Origin: Advenella kashmirensis W13003
Lineage (GTDB): Bacteria; Pseudomonadota; Gammaproteobacteria; Burkholderiales; Burkholderiaceae_B
Length of the DNA: 64,000 nucleotides
Direction of reading: 5' to 3'
Assembly (NCBI RefSeq): GCF_000506985.1
Contig: NZ_KI650979.1
Coordinates: 1,860,710 to 1,924,709 of the forward strand
The translations under genes and the position numbers were made by a program. Every line of letters starts with the position of its first letter. Positions within the stretch are counted from its first letter, which is position 1. This document shows, one piece after another, positions 43,310 through 52,831 of the stretch. The notes under the pieces are model-generated. The model had not been told where the DNA came from and searched no databases. It saw nothing but the letters and a program-made list of their open reading frames with translations.

Positions 43310-43319
43310 TGAATCGGCC
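43310..43319 (+). repeat. 10-bp match to the terminal repeat of the second IS type
   Basis: TGAATCGGCC directly abuts the left end of the IS at 43320 and equals the first 10 bases of the inverted repeat of the IS at 57857. It may be the tip of a lost copy of that element, or a chance match because both ISs share TGAATCG. Confidence 0.35.
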
Positions 43320-43352
43320 TGAATCGAACTGGGAATTGCGGAGGCTGTTTGG

Positions 43353-44237
43353 TTAAAGTAAAACAGGTTCCGCAGCCTGCGCTGCAAGTTGTCGATAGTA
43401 ACGCTCTTCGGCTTCGGCTGGTGGAATATGCCCGATCGACCCGAGCAAACGCTGGTGGTTGAACCAGGATACCCATTGCAGGGTGGCTAATTCGACGGCT
43501 GCCTTGGTCTTCCAGGGAGCCCTAGGATGAATCAGTTCGGTTTTGTACAAGCCGTTAACGGTCTCAGCCAGCGCGTTGTCATACGCACTGCCGGTGTTGC
43601 CCACAGAAGGATTAATGCCAGCCTGCCCGAGGCGCTCGGTGTATCGAATGGACACGTATTGGGAGCCGCGGTCCGAATGATGGACGAGTCCATCGGATTC
43701 GGTGGGACGCCGATCATGCACGGCCTGTTCCAGGGCATCCAGCACGAAGTCGGTAGTCATGCTACTGCTCGCCCTCCAGCCGACGATCCGTTTGGCATAG
43801 ACATCAATCACAAAGGCCACGTACAGCCATCCCTGCCACGTGGAAACATAAGTGAAATCTGCCACCCACAGCCGGTTCGGACGATCTGCCTCGAACCGAC
43901 GCTTGACCAGATCCAGCGGGCAGGCGGGCGCACGGCCCGCCACTGTGGTGCGCACCCGCTTGCCGCGACGAACCCCTTGGATGCCTAACTGGCGCATCAA
44001 GCGTTCGACCGTGCATCGTGCCACCCTGGTGCCCTCTCGGTTCATTTGCCTCCACACCTTGCGGGCACCGTAGACCCGAAAATTCTGTTCCCAGACACGG
44101 TGGATTTGTACCATCTGTTCTTGGTCCTTCTGTGCTCGCTGGCTGCGTAGCAGTGGGTCCCGACACCGGGCGGCATAGCGTCTGTAGGCTGACGGGGCAA
44201 CCTGCAACACTTTGCAGACTGGCTCGACCCCGTACAA
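43353..44237 (-). CDS. IS3-family transposase OrfB (DDE catalytic part)
   Basis: This ~294-residue integrase-core protein has the DDE residues in LWVADFTYVST, VHHSDRGSQYVS and NALAETVNGLYK. The frame is open upstream to the slippery site at 44300-44306, so it is mainly made as an OrfAB fusion. TTG 44237 is only a nominal start. It works with OrfA to move the element. Confidence 0.92.
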   Translation of the reverse strand: MYGVEPVCKVLQVAPSAYRRYAARCRDPLLRSQRAQKDQEQMVQIHRVWEQNFRVYGARKVWRQMNREGTRVARCTVERLMRQLGIQGVRRGKRVRTTVAGRAPACPLDLVKRRFEADRPNRLWVADFTYVSTWQGWLYVAFVIDVYAKRIVGWRASSSMTTDFVLDALEQAVHDRRPTESDGLVHHSDRGSQYVSIRYTERLGQAGINPSVGNTGSAYDNALAETVNGLYKTELIHPRAPWKTKAAVELATLQWVSWFNHQRLLGSIGHIPPAEAEERYYRQLAAQAAEPVLL

Positions 44238-44263
44238 ATCCCGATGCTGATCGATATAGGCGT

Positions 44264-44587
44264 TTATTTCTTCAGTTCGCGGTCGAGCGCCGCCTGAGCG
44301 AAAAAAGCGCTGGCTGACTTCAGGATCTCATTGGCTCGGCGCAATTCGCGGTTCTCCCTCTCCAAGGCCTTCATGCGCTCGCGTTCTTCGGTGGTTATGC
44401 CAGGCCGAGTTCCCTGGTCGATCTGCATGCGTTTGACCCAGTCCAGTAGCGTGCTGGGCGTGCAACCAATCTTCGGTGCAATCGACTCTACAGCCGCCCA
44501 GAGCGACCGATACTCGTCGCGATGCTCCTGCACCAGTCGCACTGCACGCTCACGCACTTCAGGGGAAAATTTGTTGGTCTTGTTCAT
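44264..44587 (-). CDS. IS3-family transposase OrfA (HTH DNA-binding part)
   Basis: This 107-residue protein has an HTH ([16 protein letters not shown]..., [15 protein letters not shown]) and a leucine-zipper-like C-terminal helix ([18 protein letters not shown]). It ends ...ELKK just after the frameshift site. It binds the IS ends. Confidence 0.92.
   Translation of the reverse strand: MNKTNKFSPEVRERAVRLVQEHRDEYRSLWAAVESIAPKIGCTPSTLLDWVKRMQIDQGTRPGITTEERERMKALERENRELRRANEILKSASAFFAQAALDRELKK
44300..44306 (-). promoter_or_regulatory. Programmed -1 frameshift heptamer T TTT TTC
   Basis: In the OrfA frame the codons GCT TTT TTC contain the canonical X XXX XXY slippery heptamer. A -1 shift enters the OrfB frame with no stop before it. 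This explains how the full transposase is made. Confidence 0.7.
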
Positions 44588-44670
44588 GGCTCTATTCTCT
44601 CAAGATTTAGAGCCTCCTCAAAACCCAGTTCGATTCACTAGCGTCGCTCAGAAATTGCCAAACTGAATGA

Positions 44671-44712
44671 TCAAGACATACCAAAGTTGTAGAGAATAGA
44701 AAGCGTTTTCAT
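44671..44712 (-). other. Short start-like peptide with a strong ribosome site, probable gene relic
   Basis: On the minus strand AAGGAGCGCAA precedes ATG (44712) and a 13-codon frame (MKTLSILYNFGMS). It stops 34 bp from the IS end. It looks like the 5' end of a gene broken near the IS insertion. Too short to identify. Confidence 0.25.
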
Positions 44713-44844
44713 TTGCGCTCCTTATATAGTCAAAAATATGTCTAACATTTAGGGCGCAGTTCAATTTTACGTGGGTACTATCCTTGCATTTTTAATAAGG
44801 CCGTGAAATGTGGGATCAGTGAACGGTTACTTAAATGGAACGGT

Positions 44845-45777
44845 TCACTGGTCCACATCGAACACCGAACCGAGCCAGTCCAGAAACAGCGTGGTGCTGC
44901 GCCGATGTGCTGTGCGGTGTGAGCACAGAGCATAGTAATTTAAGTGGTCGTGGGCAGAGCCGTGCCATAAGCGCACGAGGCGTCCCTGCTCGATGGCGTT
45001 CTTTACGAGCGAATATCGGGTGATTGCTACACCAGAGCCCGATTCTACAGCTGCCAGCAAAGTCGAAGAATCGTTGAATTTCAAGATGCTATTAAAGCCT
45101 GAAATCGCTTCATTAGGATTCTCTTTATTCCAACGCTCTAGGTAGTCTCTTTCCTGATTAATATAAAAGATGCAACCGAGAATATCGCCAGGACTTCTAT
45201 TGGCGAGAAAACTAGCGCGGTCTGGTGCACATACAGGAATAAGAAAATCATCAGTCAGACGTACCTGAAGATGATCATCCCAATTACCATCCCCGAGTCG
45301 GATTGATATATCGGCGCCAGACGAGTCCATATCCGAGAAATAGCGATGGACATCGATGTGAACGTCGATCCAGGGATGCAATTCTACAAAATCACCTACC
45401 CGAGCTGATAGCACTCTCTCTGCAAAACTTCGTGCAGCAGAGACGACAAGGGTCTGTCGCTCCACGTTCAAGACCAGTCTACCGAGCCCTTCGTTGAGGA
45501 GTGAGAACGACCGTTTTGTGAAGTCATAGAGCAGCTCTCCTTCCTGTGTGAAGCAAAGCCCTTTAGATGTTCGCTCGAAAAGCAAAACGCCTAGATGATC
45601 TTCCAGGGATTTAATTTGTCTGCTAAGTGCGCTTTGGGTCAAGGAAAGACTTTGTGCCGCGCGTACTTGATTCAAATGCTCTGCTACGACATTGAAGATC
45701 AATAAGGAGCGTAAGGAAGGAAGGCGGTGCAGATTAGGGGTATTCGATGAACTCATAGCAGTCGTCCGTGAAGTCAT
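44845..45777 (-). CDS. LysR-family transcriptional regulator
   Basis: This 310-residue LysR protein has an HTH in AAQSLSLTQSALSRQIKSLEDHLGV and an effector domain with the GcvA-like pattern (SIRLGDGNWDD, ITRYSLVKNAI). ATG 45777 is used; ATG 45756 is an alternative. It is divergent from the Bug/aminotransferase pair with a ~70-bp gap and likely regulates it. The gap sequence is AT-rich without a clear palindrome. Confidence 0.87.
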   Translation of the reverse strand: MTSRTTAMSSSNTPNLHRLPSLRSLLIFNVVAEHLNQVRAAQSLSLTQSALSRQIKSLEDHLGVLLFERTSKGLCFTQEGELLYDFTKRSFSLLNEGLGRLVLNVERQTLVVSAARSFAERVLSARVGDFVELHPWIDVHIDVHRYFSDMDSSGADISIRLGDGNWDDHLQVRLTDDFLIPVCAPDRASFLANRSPGDILGCIFYINQERDYLERWNKENPNEAISGFNSILKFNDSSTLLAAVESGSGVAITRYSLVKNAIEQGRLVRLWHGSAHDHLNYYALCSHRTAHRRSTTLFLDWLGSVFDVDQ

Positions 45778-45846
45778 TGGCGGGAATATGTCGGAAAAAT
45801 TACACTTCCTATTTCTATAAACGATTATTTACATCCTCGGGAAAAT

Positions 45847-46833
45847 ATGAAATTATCCATGACTCGACAATCCATACTAGCCCATACGAAAGGCATTGTT
45901 TTTGGCCTCGCAGCTGTGTTAGGAAGCGCTGCTTCGGCTCAGAATTTTCCTACTAAGCCCATCACTGTCATTGTTCCCTATACGGTAGGTGGAAGTTCCG
46001 ATGTCATTGCGCGACTGGTTACTCAGGGCATGTCTGAGCCGCTGGGCCAATCGGTCGTTGTGGACAACAGGGCTGGTGCGGGAGGGACAATTGGTACGGG
46101 CCTTGCGGCTCGCAAAGGTCAAGGTGGCTACCACCTGCTGATGGCCGACAACGCCCAGGCTGTGATCCCCGCGACTTATAAGAAGCTGAACTACGATCCG
46201 GTGGCTGATTTCTCCATGGTGGGCTATGTGGGCGAGGCTCCGGTCATGTTGTTCGCCAGCGGTACTTCGGGAATCAAATCGTTGGAGGATCTGTTGACGA
46301 AAGCCCGTGCTCAGCCTGGGAAGATCACGATTGGTACAGGTTATGGCTCGCCTAGCCACTTGATGACGGAACTTCTCCAGAAAAAAGCTGGCATTGAGTT
46401 GCAAATCGTTCCTTACAAAGGAGCCGCAGCGGCGCTGACGGATATGATCGCCGGACATATTGATCTGGTGCTGTCCAACTCGGCTTCCGGAGCTTCCTAT
46501 CTCTCGACTGACAAGGCCGTGGTTCTTGCACAGTCCGGTTCGAGCCGGGACCCGCGGTTCTCCAAAGTGCCGACTTTCAGCGAAGGTGGCGTGCCTGGCT
46601 TCGACGTACAGTATTGGTTCGCCCTCCTGGCTCCTAGCGATACGCCAGCGCCAGCACTGCAGACGCTGCGCGGAGCGATGAAAAAGGCGCTGGTCGATCC
46701 AGAACTTTCGCGCAAACTCTACGAACTGGGTATCAATAAGGCGACCAGCGATGCCGATTCCATGAGTTCCATCAAGGACGAAGCCGATCTCTGGAAAAAA
46801 GTCGTGATCGATTCTTCGATCTCTATCAACTAA
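45847..46833 (+). CDS. Bug-type tripartite tricarboxylate receptor (TctC family)
   Basis: This 328-residue receptor has a signal peptide ending near ASAQN. Motifs are PYTVGGSSDVIAR and DNRAGAGGTIG. The domain-2 strand lacks the usual PDGYT and reads GQGGYHLLMAD. It precedes a class V aminotransferase by 21 bp, so the ligand is probably an amino acid or amino-carboxylate. Divergent from a LysR. Confidence 0.92.
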   Translation: MKLSMTRQSILAHTKGIVFGLAAVLGSAASAQNFPTKPITVIVPYTVGGSSDVIARLVTQGMSEPLGQSVVVDNRAGAGGTIGTGLAARKGQGGYHLLMADNAQAVIPATYKKLNYDPVADFSMVGYVGEAPVMLFASGTSGIKSLEDLLTKARAQPGKITIGTGYGSPSHLMTELLQKKAGIELQIVPYKGAAAALTDMIAGHIDLVLSNSASGASYLSTDKAVVLAQSGSSRDPRFSKVPTFSEGGVPGFDVQYWFALLAPSDTPAPALQTLRGAMKKALVDPELSRKLYELGINKATSDADSMSSIKDEADLWKKVVIDSSISIN

Positions 46834-46854
46834 ACGAAAGACAGGTATTTCTCT

Positions 46855-48036
46855 ATGATTCAAAGTATCGATGCAGATTTCGACAGAGTGAAGACACATT
46901 TTTCCGGTGCACGCAACAAGGTATATATGGACGTTGCAAGTCGAGGCCTGCTTTATGACCGCGCGGTGGCGATCACGGAAAGCCACTTGCAGGAACGGGT
47001 CGACGGCGTAGCTGACAAGAAAAGATATTTCAGTTTGGTCGAATCGGCCCGAGAGAAGTTCGCTCGATTGATCGGCGCGCACGCCGACGAGATTGCCATC
47101 ACGAAAAACGTCTCTGATGGACTGGCCATCGTGGCGGGTGCGATCGACTGGAGCCGTGGCGGCGAGGTTCTGCTGTGCTCCGACATCGAACATCCGAATA
47201 ATATCTATGTATGGCGTAATCTGGAGTCTCGTGGCGTCAAGGTGAACGACTTGCCCAGCGAAAACAAAAGTTTTCCCGTCCAGGCAGCGTTGGAATGGAT
47301 TGCGAAGCCAGCCGAAGTGCCTCGGGTCGTGACGCTCTCGGCCACTTCGTTCAAACCCGGCTTCCGAGCCGATCTGCGGACGTTGTCCGAGGCATGCGAT
47401 CAGTATGGAGTGCGGCTGGTCGTCGATGGGGCACAGTCTGCGGGCGTGACCCATCTCGATGTGAACGAGACGCCCATCGGGGCGTTGGCGGTGAGTACCC
47501 AAAAAGGGCTGTGTTCTCTGTACGGCATGGGCTTTCTCTACGTGCGGCGCGAATGGGCGAACAAGCTGCACCCGCAGAGTCTGGCTCGCTTTGGCGTAGA
47601 GATCGAAGCCCAGCACGAGGCTGATTACGACAGTGGGCCTATCCGCTTGCGCGAGGCTGCACGGCGGTTTGACCTCGGTAACTACAACTTTCTCGCGGCA
47701 GCGTTGGTCAACGAAAGTCTGGATCTGCTGTTGCAGTTTGGCACCGAGGCAATCGACCGTTATGTCTCCACCTTGGCTACACGGCTGACTCATGCATTGA
47801 TGGGTCAGGGGCTCAAGGTGCCTCGCAGCGATGCGAACATCCGGCCTTCGAACATTGTTTGCGTTGATTTTGGAGGTGACGCGGCATGTGCACACAGGAT
47901 CCAGCAAGGTCTCGCAACCCGCAATGTGTTTGTAACAGTGCGCGGCAGCATGCTGCGGTATTCGCTGCACTTCTATAATGATGTTCAAGATGTCGATGTG
48001 GCAGTCGCAGCCACGATTGAGGCGCTGGCGGACTGA
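46855..48036 (+). CDS. Class V aminotransferase-fold PLP enzyme
   Basis: This 393-residue protein has the cysteine desulfurase / isopenicillin-N-epimerase-like fold. The PLP-binding Asp is in VVDGAQSAG (Asp191) and the Schiff-base lysine in STQKGLC (Lys217). No cysteine-desulfurase active-site Cys loop is obvious. It is co-oriented with the Bug and divergent from LysR. A role in transforming an imported amino acid (elimination, epimerisation or transamination) is plausible but not defined. Confidence 0.85.
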   Translation: MIQSIDADFDRVKTHFSGARNKVYMDVASRGLLYDRAVAITESHLQERVDGVADKKRYFSLVESAREKFARLIGAHADEIAITKNVSDGLAIVAGAIDWSRGGEVLLCSDIEHPNNIYVWRNLESRGVKVNDLPSENKSFPVQAALEWIAKPAEVPRVVTLSATSFKPGFRADLRTLSEACDQYGVRLVVDGAQSAGVTHLDVNETPIGALAVSTQKGLCSLYGMGFLYVRREWANKLHPQSLARFGVEIEAQHEADYDSGPIRLREAARRFDLGNYNFLAAALVNESLDLLLQFGTEAIDRYVSTLATRLTHALMGQGLKVPRSDANIRPSNIVCVDFGGDAACAHRIQQGLATRNVFVTVRGSMLRYSLHFYNDVQDVDVAVAATIEALAD

Positions 48037-48047
48037 AAAACGGGCCA

Positions 48048-49001
48048 TCATGTGGCTGGAGATAATGACAGTGATTTGCGCAGAGCATCCACTTGGGGCC
48101 GGAGCGCATCACCCAGGGACGCTTCGTGCTGCACGTATTCGATGAACCGTTGTGCGGCTGGAGACAGATCCCGGTCAGTGCGCCGCAAGATGCCAATGCG
48201 CCGCATCGGACTTGACTCACCGAAAGGGCGGAATGCGAGGCCGTCCATTTTTAGTGCGTCGAGCGCCAGCCGTGGCAGCACTGTCACTCCGAGACCGGCG
48301 CGCACCATCGCCAGCGAAGTGACCATGTTGACGACTTCATGGGCTGGTTCGCGGTGTGCGCCTAAGCGAGCTAAACCGGCATCGACCAGTCTACGTACGC
48401 TCGACGTGGATGGTAATAAGATCAGCTTTTCGTTCGTTAGATCACGCCACTCGGCCTGTTTTTTATGTATCAATGGATGCTCTTGCGCAACTACCACGAC
48501 CAGATCATCGAAGAACAAGTGATCGAATCGCAACACAGCGTTAGTGCGTCCCGCCATGCCGATGCCAAAATCCACTTCGCGATTGAGTACCTTGTCGGCC
48601 AGCAGCCGGTCCTGATCCTCGATTTGAAGCACCTGGACGTCAGGGAAGTCGGCTCGAAATCTCCCCACAGCCCGCGCGCCGAGTCCGAAGGCCACCGAAG
48701 GCAGGGCGGCAAAGCGTACCACTCCGCGCGTGCCGTCTGCTAGTTGAGTTACGGCCAAATACGCGTGGTGCAAATCCTCGATTGGCCGCTTCGCTTGCGT
48801 ATAAAGCAACTGCCCGGCTTCGGTCAAGTCGACACGGCGGGTGGTCCGCTCGAAGAGCCGCGCACCGAGTAGTGTCTCCAACTCCCGGATGAGCTGCGAG
48901 AACGCAGGTTGTGTCATGCACAACCGTTCCGCTGCGCTACTGAAAGAATGCTCATCGGCTGCTGCAATGAAGCCTTCGAGCTGGCGAAGCTTAAAATTCA
49001 T
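48048..49001 (-). CDS. LysR-family transcriptional regulator
   Basis: This 317-residue LysR protein has an HTH (MNFKLRQLEGFIAAADEHSF..., AAERLCMTQPAFSQLI) and an effector domain. It lies convergent to the aminotransferase gene (11-bp gap) and divergent from the HyuA operon. ATTAT-CGC-ATAAT at 49052-49064 in the ~100-bp gap is a candidate site. It likely controls the hydantoinase/oxoprolinase genes. Confidence 0.88.
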   Translation of the reverse strand: MNFKLRQLEGFIAAADEHSFSSAAERLCMTQPAFSQLIRELETLLGARLFERTTRRVDLTEAGQLLYTQAKRPIEDLHHAYLAVTQLADGTRGVVRFAALPSVAFGLGARAVGRFRADFPDVQVLQIEDQDRLLADKVLNREVDFGIGMAGRTNAVLRFDHLFFDDLVVVVAQEHPLIHKKQAEWRDLTNEKLILLPSTSSVRRLVDAGLARLGAHREPAHEVVNMVTSLAMVRAGLGVTVLPRLALDALKMDGLAFRPFGESSPMRRIGILRRTDRDLSPAAQRFIEYVQHEASLGDALRPQVDALRKSLSLSPAT

Positions 49002-49051
49002 AAGTATTTCGTATAAAAACGCGTTAATTATCCATTTGTTTTAATTTTCGC

Positions 49052-49064
49052 ATTATCGCATAAT
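49052..49064. promoter_or_regulatory. Small palindrome in the LysR-hyuA gap
   Basis: ATTAT-CGC-ATAAT is a 5-3-5 palindrome midway between the divergent LysR and HyuA-type genes. Its ends fit a T-N11-A LysR box loosely. Candidate only. Confidence 0.35.
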
Positions 49065-49105
49065 TCTTTCAGACTAAAGGAAGTTTGAACAAAGGACTTG
49101 ATTTA

Positions 49106-51178
49106 ATGAGCGAATACTGGATTGGAATCGATACGGGCGGTACCTTTACTGACCTCGTGTTGGCCGACCCCGCGAGCGGGCACTGGCATTATCATAAGGT
49201 TCCCACGCGCACGGCCGACCCGGCGCAGGGCATTCTGGACGGCATCGGGGAAATCATCGAGTTAGCTGCGGTGCAGCCAGCAGATGTCGGATTCCTTGTA
49301 CTTGGCACGACATTGGCGACCAATGCTGTGCTCGAAGGCAAATGGGCTCGCACCGCGCTGATGGCGACTAGCGGCTTCGGCGATGTTCTGGCCCTTGCGC
49401 GCCAGCGACGACCACACTACTTCAATCTTGATGTACGCAAGCCTGTTCCACCGGTGGCCGCTGATTGCTGTGCTGAAGTCGTCGAGCGACTTGATGCTGA
49501 TGGAGAAGTGGTCAGAGCATTGGACGAAACGAGCGTGCTCGCTGCAATTGACCAGCTCAAAAGCACAGGCGCTGCGGCCGTTGCAGTCTGCTTTCTCCAT
49601 GCTTATCAGAATCCGCAGCACGAGGCGCGTGTTCGGGAACTCATTCATGCGCAATGGCCTGATGTTCACGTTTGCCTATCATCCGATGTGCTGCCAGAGT
49701 ACCGGGAGTACGAGCGCTTCGTGACCACAGTTGTCAATGCTAGCTTAGTTCCGATTATGGATGCCTATTTGGCACGCTTTGAGGCTGGTGTGGAGGACAT
49801 TGGCGTGTCTTCCGCAGCCCATGTGATGCAGTCCAACGGCGGCGCGGCTACGACGGCTACAGTGCGCGAACGCCCGATCAACACTTTCTTTTCGGGACCT
49901 GCGGGAGGCGCGATGGGGGCTGTCGCGTTAGGTGAAGAAACGGGGGTGCGTAATCTCATCACCTTCGACATGGGCGGCACCAGCACGGATGTCTGCCTCA
50001 TCCGCGATGGCAGGCCCGCTATGAAGAACGAGCGTGACATGGGTGGATTCCCTGTCCAGACGCGCACTATCGACATCCACACGATCGGAGCAGGTGGAGG
50101 CAGCATTGCCTGGATCGACGCCGGCGGCATGCTCAAGGTGGGACCGCAGAGTGCTGGCGCCTACCCGGGACCGGCCGCCTACGGTCGGGGAGGTGAACTG
50201 CCTACTGTAACCGACGCCAATGTCATCCTCGGTCGACTTAGCCCTGCATCGCTGCTGGGTGGTCGGATGGATATGTATCCGGAACGCGCATTTGATGCGG
50301 TGGAGTCGGTCGTGGCTGGCAGCATCAGAAAAAGCGTAGAAGATTCCGCCATTGGCATCTTGGAGATCGCCAATGCCCATATGACTGGTGCTGTGCGAGT
50401 CATTTCCGTGGAACAGGGCGAGGATCCACGCGACTATACACTGGTGGCGTTTGGAGGTGCCGGACCTCTTCATGCAGCCGATGTAGCTCTGATGGCCGGC
50501 ATGCGCTACGTCATTGTTCCCTCGCGCCCGGGCGTATTCTCTGCGCAGGGCCTATTGCAGTCCGACCGTCGTGCCGACTTTTCGCTCACGCGCATGACTG
50601 CGGCGAATGAGACATCCCTGCCTGTGCTGAACGCAGGGCTCGTAGAACTGCAACGGCGAGGCGATGCTTGGCTGCATGCGGAAAAAATCGATGACGTTAC
50701 GACTGATGTCCGCTACGAATGGCAGATCGACCTTCGATACGAGGGACAAAACTCCGTCCTCATCGTAGACCTTCCGGACGCGAGTCTGAACGCAGGAAAA
50801 ATCCGCCAGGCTATCGACGAGTACCATGAACGGCACAAAGCGCTCTACGGTTACGACCTACCAAAACAGGCCGTGGAGGTAGTAAATCTTCGACTTACCA
50901 TTGTGGCTGTGCACGGCCGCATTGGCGTTGCATCTACCACTGCGACCGATGCAATTGAAGGAAAGCCTCAGTCGCCAGCCACACGTCGAGTATGGTTTGT
51001 CTCCACTGGCTTCATTGAGACGCCGGTTATCGCGCGGGATCAGCTGGCCCCGGGCGTTGTCTTCCAAGGCCCCGCCATTGTCGAACAGATGGATACGACG
51101 ACCGTTATACCGCCGGGTTCGTCGGTACGCGTCGATGCGGGACGCCACCTCCATATCGATCTTCATCCGAATTCTTGA
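49106..51178 (+). CDS. hyuA: Hydantoinase/5-oxoprolinase family subunit A (HyuA)
   Basis: This 690-residue protein has the actin/Hsp70-like ATPase signature IDTGGTFTDLVLAD at the N-terminus and the hydantoinase A core (GPAGGAMGA, DMGGTSTDVCLI, AGGGSIAWID). It cleaves a cyclic amide or carboxylates a ketone with ATP, depending on the subfamily. ATG 49106 is chosen; TTG 49085 would add seven residues. It forms a complex with HyuB 6 bp downstream. A Bug in the same operon points to an imported cyclic imide or lactam acid. Confidence 0.9.
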   Translation: MSEYWIGIDTGGTFTDLVLADPASGHWHYHKVPTRTADPAQGILDGIGEIIELAAVQPADVGFLVLGTTLATNAVLEGKWARTALMATSGFGDVLALARQRRPHYFNLDVRKPVPPVAADCCAEVVERLDADGEVVRALDETSVLAAIDQLKSTGAAAVAVCFLHAYQNPQHEARVRELIHAQWPDVHVCLSSDVLPEYREYERFVTTVVNASLVPIMDAYLARFEAGVEDIGVSSAAHVMQSNGGAATTATVRERPINTFFSGPAGGAMGAVALGEETGVRNLITFDMGGTSTDVCLIRDGRPAMKNERDMGGFPVQTRTIDIHTIGAGGGSIAWIDAGGMLKVGPQSAGAYPGPAAYGRGGELPTVTDANVILGRLSPASLLGGRMDMYPERAFDAVESVVAGSIRKSVEDSAIGILEIANAHMTGAVRVISVEQGEDPRDYTLVAFGGAGPLHAADVALMAGMRYVIVPSRPGVFSAQGLLQSDRRADFSLTRMTAANETSLPVLNAGLVELQRRGDAWLHAEKIDDVTTDVRYEWQIDLRYEGQNSVLIVDLPDASLNAGKIRQAIDEYHERHKALYGYDLPKQAVEVVNLRLTIVAVHGRIGVASTTATDAIEGKPQSPATRRVWFVSTGFIETPVIARDQLAPGVVFQGPAIVEQMDTTTVIPPGSSVRVDAGRHLHIDLHPNS

Positions 51179-51184
51179 GAGACC

Positions 51185-52780
51185 ATGTCCATGAACCATA
51201 GCACCAGCAATTTCGACCCCATCCAGGCTGAGGTCGTCGCCCGTTTCCTACTCGGGGTGACAGAAGAGATGAGCGCGGCACTCATGCGTACTGCTTTCTC
51301 GCCTAACATTAAGGAGCGCGGCGATTGCTCCACCGCTGTCTTCGACGCTGAAGGCAATGTTGTTGCGCTACCGCAACGGGTGCCGATCCACCTAGGATCA
51401 ATGGTAGGCGTGGTCGAGGCTGTGCTCGCGAAATTCGATCGTAATGCCATCCGGCCAGGAGACATGTTCCTAGCCAACGATCCTTATTCAGGCGGCGGTT
51501 CGCACCTCCCTGATATCAACGTCATTGCGCCGGTCTTCGTTGAGGACGCCATCGTTGCATTCGTCGCCTGCATTGCGCACCACGCTGACGTGGGCGGCAT
51601 GGTTCCTGGCTCGGAAGCTGCTGTATGTACTTCGATCTTTCAGGAAGGTATCCGGGTTCCCCCCGTTCGCATCGTCAGCGAAGGCAAGCTCAATGAGGAT
51701 GTATTCGATATCCTGTTGCTGAACTCTCGCACACCTGAGGAGAGGGCAGGCGATCTACGCGCACAGGTCGCCGCGAATAATGTTGGGGCGCGCAGTGTGC
51801 AAGCATTGTTCGCGCGGCTAGGAGTTAAGAAGACCCGCGAGACAATGGCGGCTTATCTCGAATTCACCGAGCGTCGCTTTGCCGCGGCGATCGACCGAGT
51901 TCCTGCAGGTACCTACACTGCGTGCGAATATCTGGATGGCGCTCGGCAGGGCGAGACGGCGGCAATCCGTCTGACTCTCACTGTCTCGCCAGGAAAGCTG
52001 GTCTTCGATTTCGATGGAACGTCTCCGCAGATCGAGGCGGCGCGCAACATTCCCTACCGTGCACTGATTGCAACTATCTATACCGTTGTCAAGAGCCTAT
52101 TGGATGCTGACGTACCGGCCAACTCAGGATACTTCCGCACTATTGAGGTGAAGTTCCCGAGGGGCAGCGTAGTTTCACCCGAAGCGCCTGCGGCGGTAGG
52201 GGCCCGTTCCATGTCCAGTGCTGTCCTCGGCGATGCCGTGGCGTCAGCGCTGTCACAAGCCCTCCCCGAGAAGGCGCTTGCTCCGAGCGGGCCACACCAG
52301 CTCATTGTGCTGGCCGGCACCGATCCGCGAACAGGCAAGTATTTTGTGAACTACGAAACCATCGCTGGTGCGATGGGCGCACGTGCCTACCGAGATGGCG
52401 TGGATGCAGTACGAGTGCATGCTTCCGGCGCGGCCAATCTGCCGGTCGAGGCGCTCGAACACGCTTATCCGCTGTTGGTCGAACAGTACGCTTTACGTCA
52501 AGATTCTGGGGGTGGTGGGCGCTACCGAGGCGGGCGCGGCGTGGTGCGCGATTACCGCGTTCGGGCTGATGCCGCCGTACTGAGCTTGTCGTCAGAACGG
52601 CAAAATGTACCTGCAGAAGGTGTTCAGGGCGGCGGCAAAGGCGCGCTCGGTGTCTTCATTCTTAATCCAGGAACGCCCGATGAGAAAGTCCTGCCTTCGG
52701 CAGCCGCCGAGATTCAACTTTGCCGAAACGATTTGCTGCGGGTTTGCACGCCAGGTGGAGCGGGATTCGGCGTCGGTTGA
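51185..52780 (+). CDS. hyuB: Hydantoinase/5-oxoprolinase family subunit B (HyuB)
   Basis: This 531-residue partner has the typical N-terminal FDPIQAEVVARFLLGVTEEM and ERGDCSTAVFD regions and the DPYSGGGSHLPD motif. The glycine-rich C-terminus (DSGGGGRYRGGRGVVRDYR) is diagnostic. It starts 6 bp after HyuA. The pair could be an N-methylhydantoinase, an oxoprolinase or a lactamase; sequence alone does not decide. Confidence 0.91.
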   Translation: MSMNHSTSNFDPIQAEVVARFLLGVTEEMSAALMRTAFSPNIKERGDCSTAVFDAEGNVVALPQRVPIHLGSMVGVVEAVLAKFDRNAIRPGDMFLANDPYSGGGSHLPDINVIAPVFVEDAIVAFVACIAHHADVGGMVPGSEAAVCTSIFQEGIRVPPVRIVSEGKLNEDVFDILLLNSRTPEERAGDLRAQVAANNVGARSVQALFARLGVKKTRETMAAYLEFTERRFAAAIDRVPAGTYTACEYLDGARQGETAAIRLTLTVSPGKLVFDFDGTSPQIEAARNIPYRALIATIYTVVKSLLDADVPANSGYFRTIEVKFPRGSVVSPEAPAAVGARSMSSAVLGDAVASALSQALPEKALAPSGPHQLIVLAGTDPRTGKYFVNYETIAGAMGARAYRDGVDAVRVHASGAANLPVEALEHAYPLLVEQYALRQDSGGGGRYRGGRGVVRDYRVRADAAVLSLSSERQNVPAEGVQGGGKGALGVFILNPGTPDEKVLPSAAAEIQLCRNDLLRVCTPGGAGFGVG

Positions 52781-52831
52781 GTTTCACGTCTCCTATATAT
52801 CTCGCAATTCAGAATCGAAAAGGAGTAAGCA

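Larger units (their letters stand above)
43320..44637 (-). mobile_element. Complete IS3-family insertion sequence (1318 bp)
   Basis: The ends are imperfect inverted repeats: left TGAATCGAACTGGGAATTGC and right (reverse complement) TGAATCGAACTGGGTTTTGA, starting TG and ending CA as in the IS3 family. Inside are orfA and orfB on the minus strand with a -1 frameshift signal. No 3- or 4-bp target duplication is seen (GCC left, CTA right), so one flank may have been rearranged. All catalytic residues of the transposase are present, so it may be active. Confidence 0.88.

Noticed and set aside
42568-43476. 302-codon minus-strand frame over the last Bug and IS end
   Set aside because: It is a shadow of the Bug gene running into the IS; its composition is not protein-like.
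46855-48036. Class V enzyme as the cysteine desulfurase IscS/SufS
   Set aside because: No Fe-S assembly genes nearby and no clear active-site Cys loop; it lies with a Bug and LysR.
45919-48051. 710-codon open frame on the minus strand across the Bug and aminotransferase genes
   Set aside because: It is an antisense shadow of two well-supported genes; its Arg/His/Gln-rich sequence has no domain and no ribosome site.
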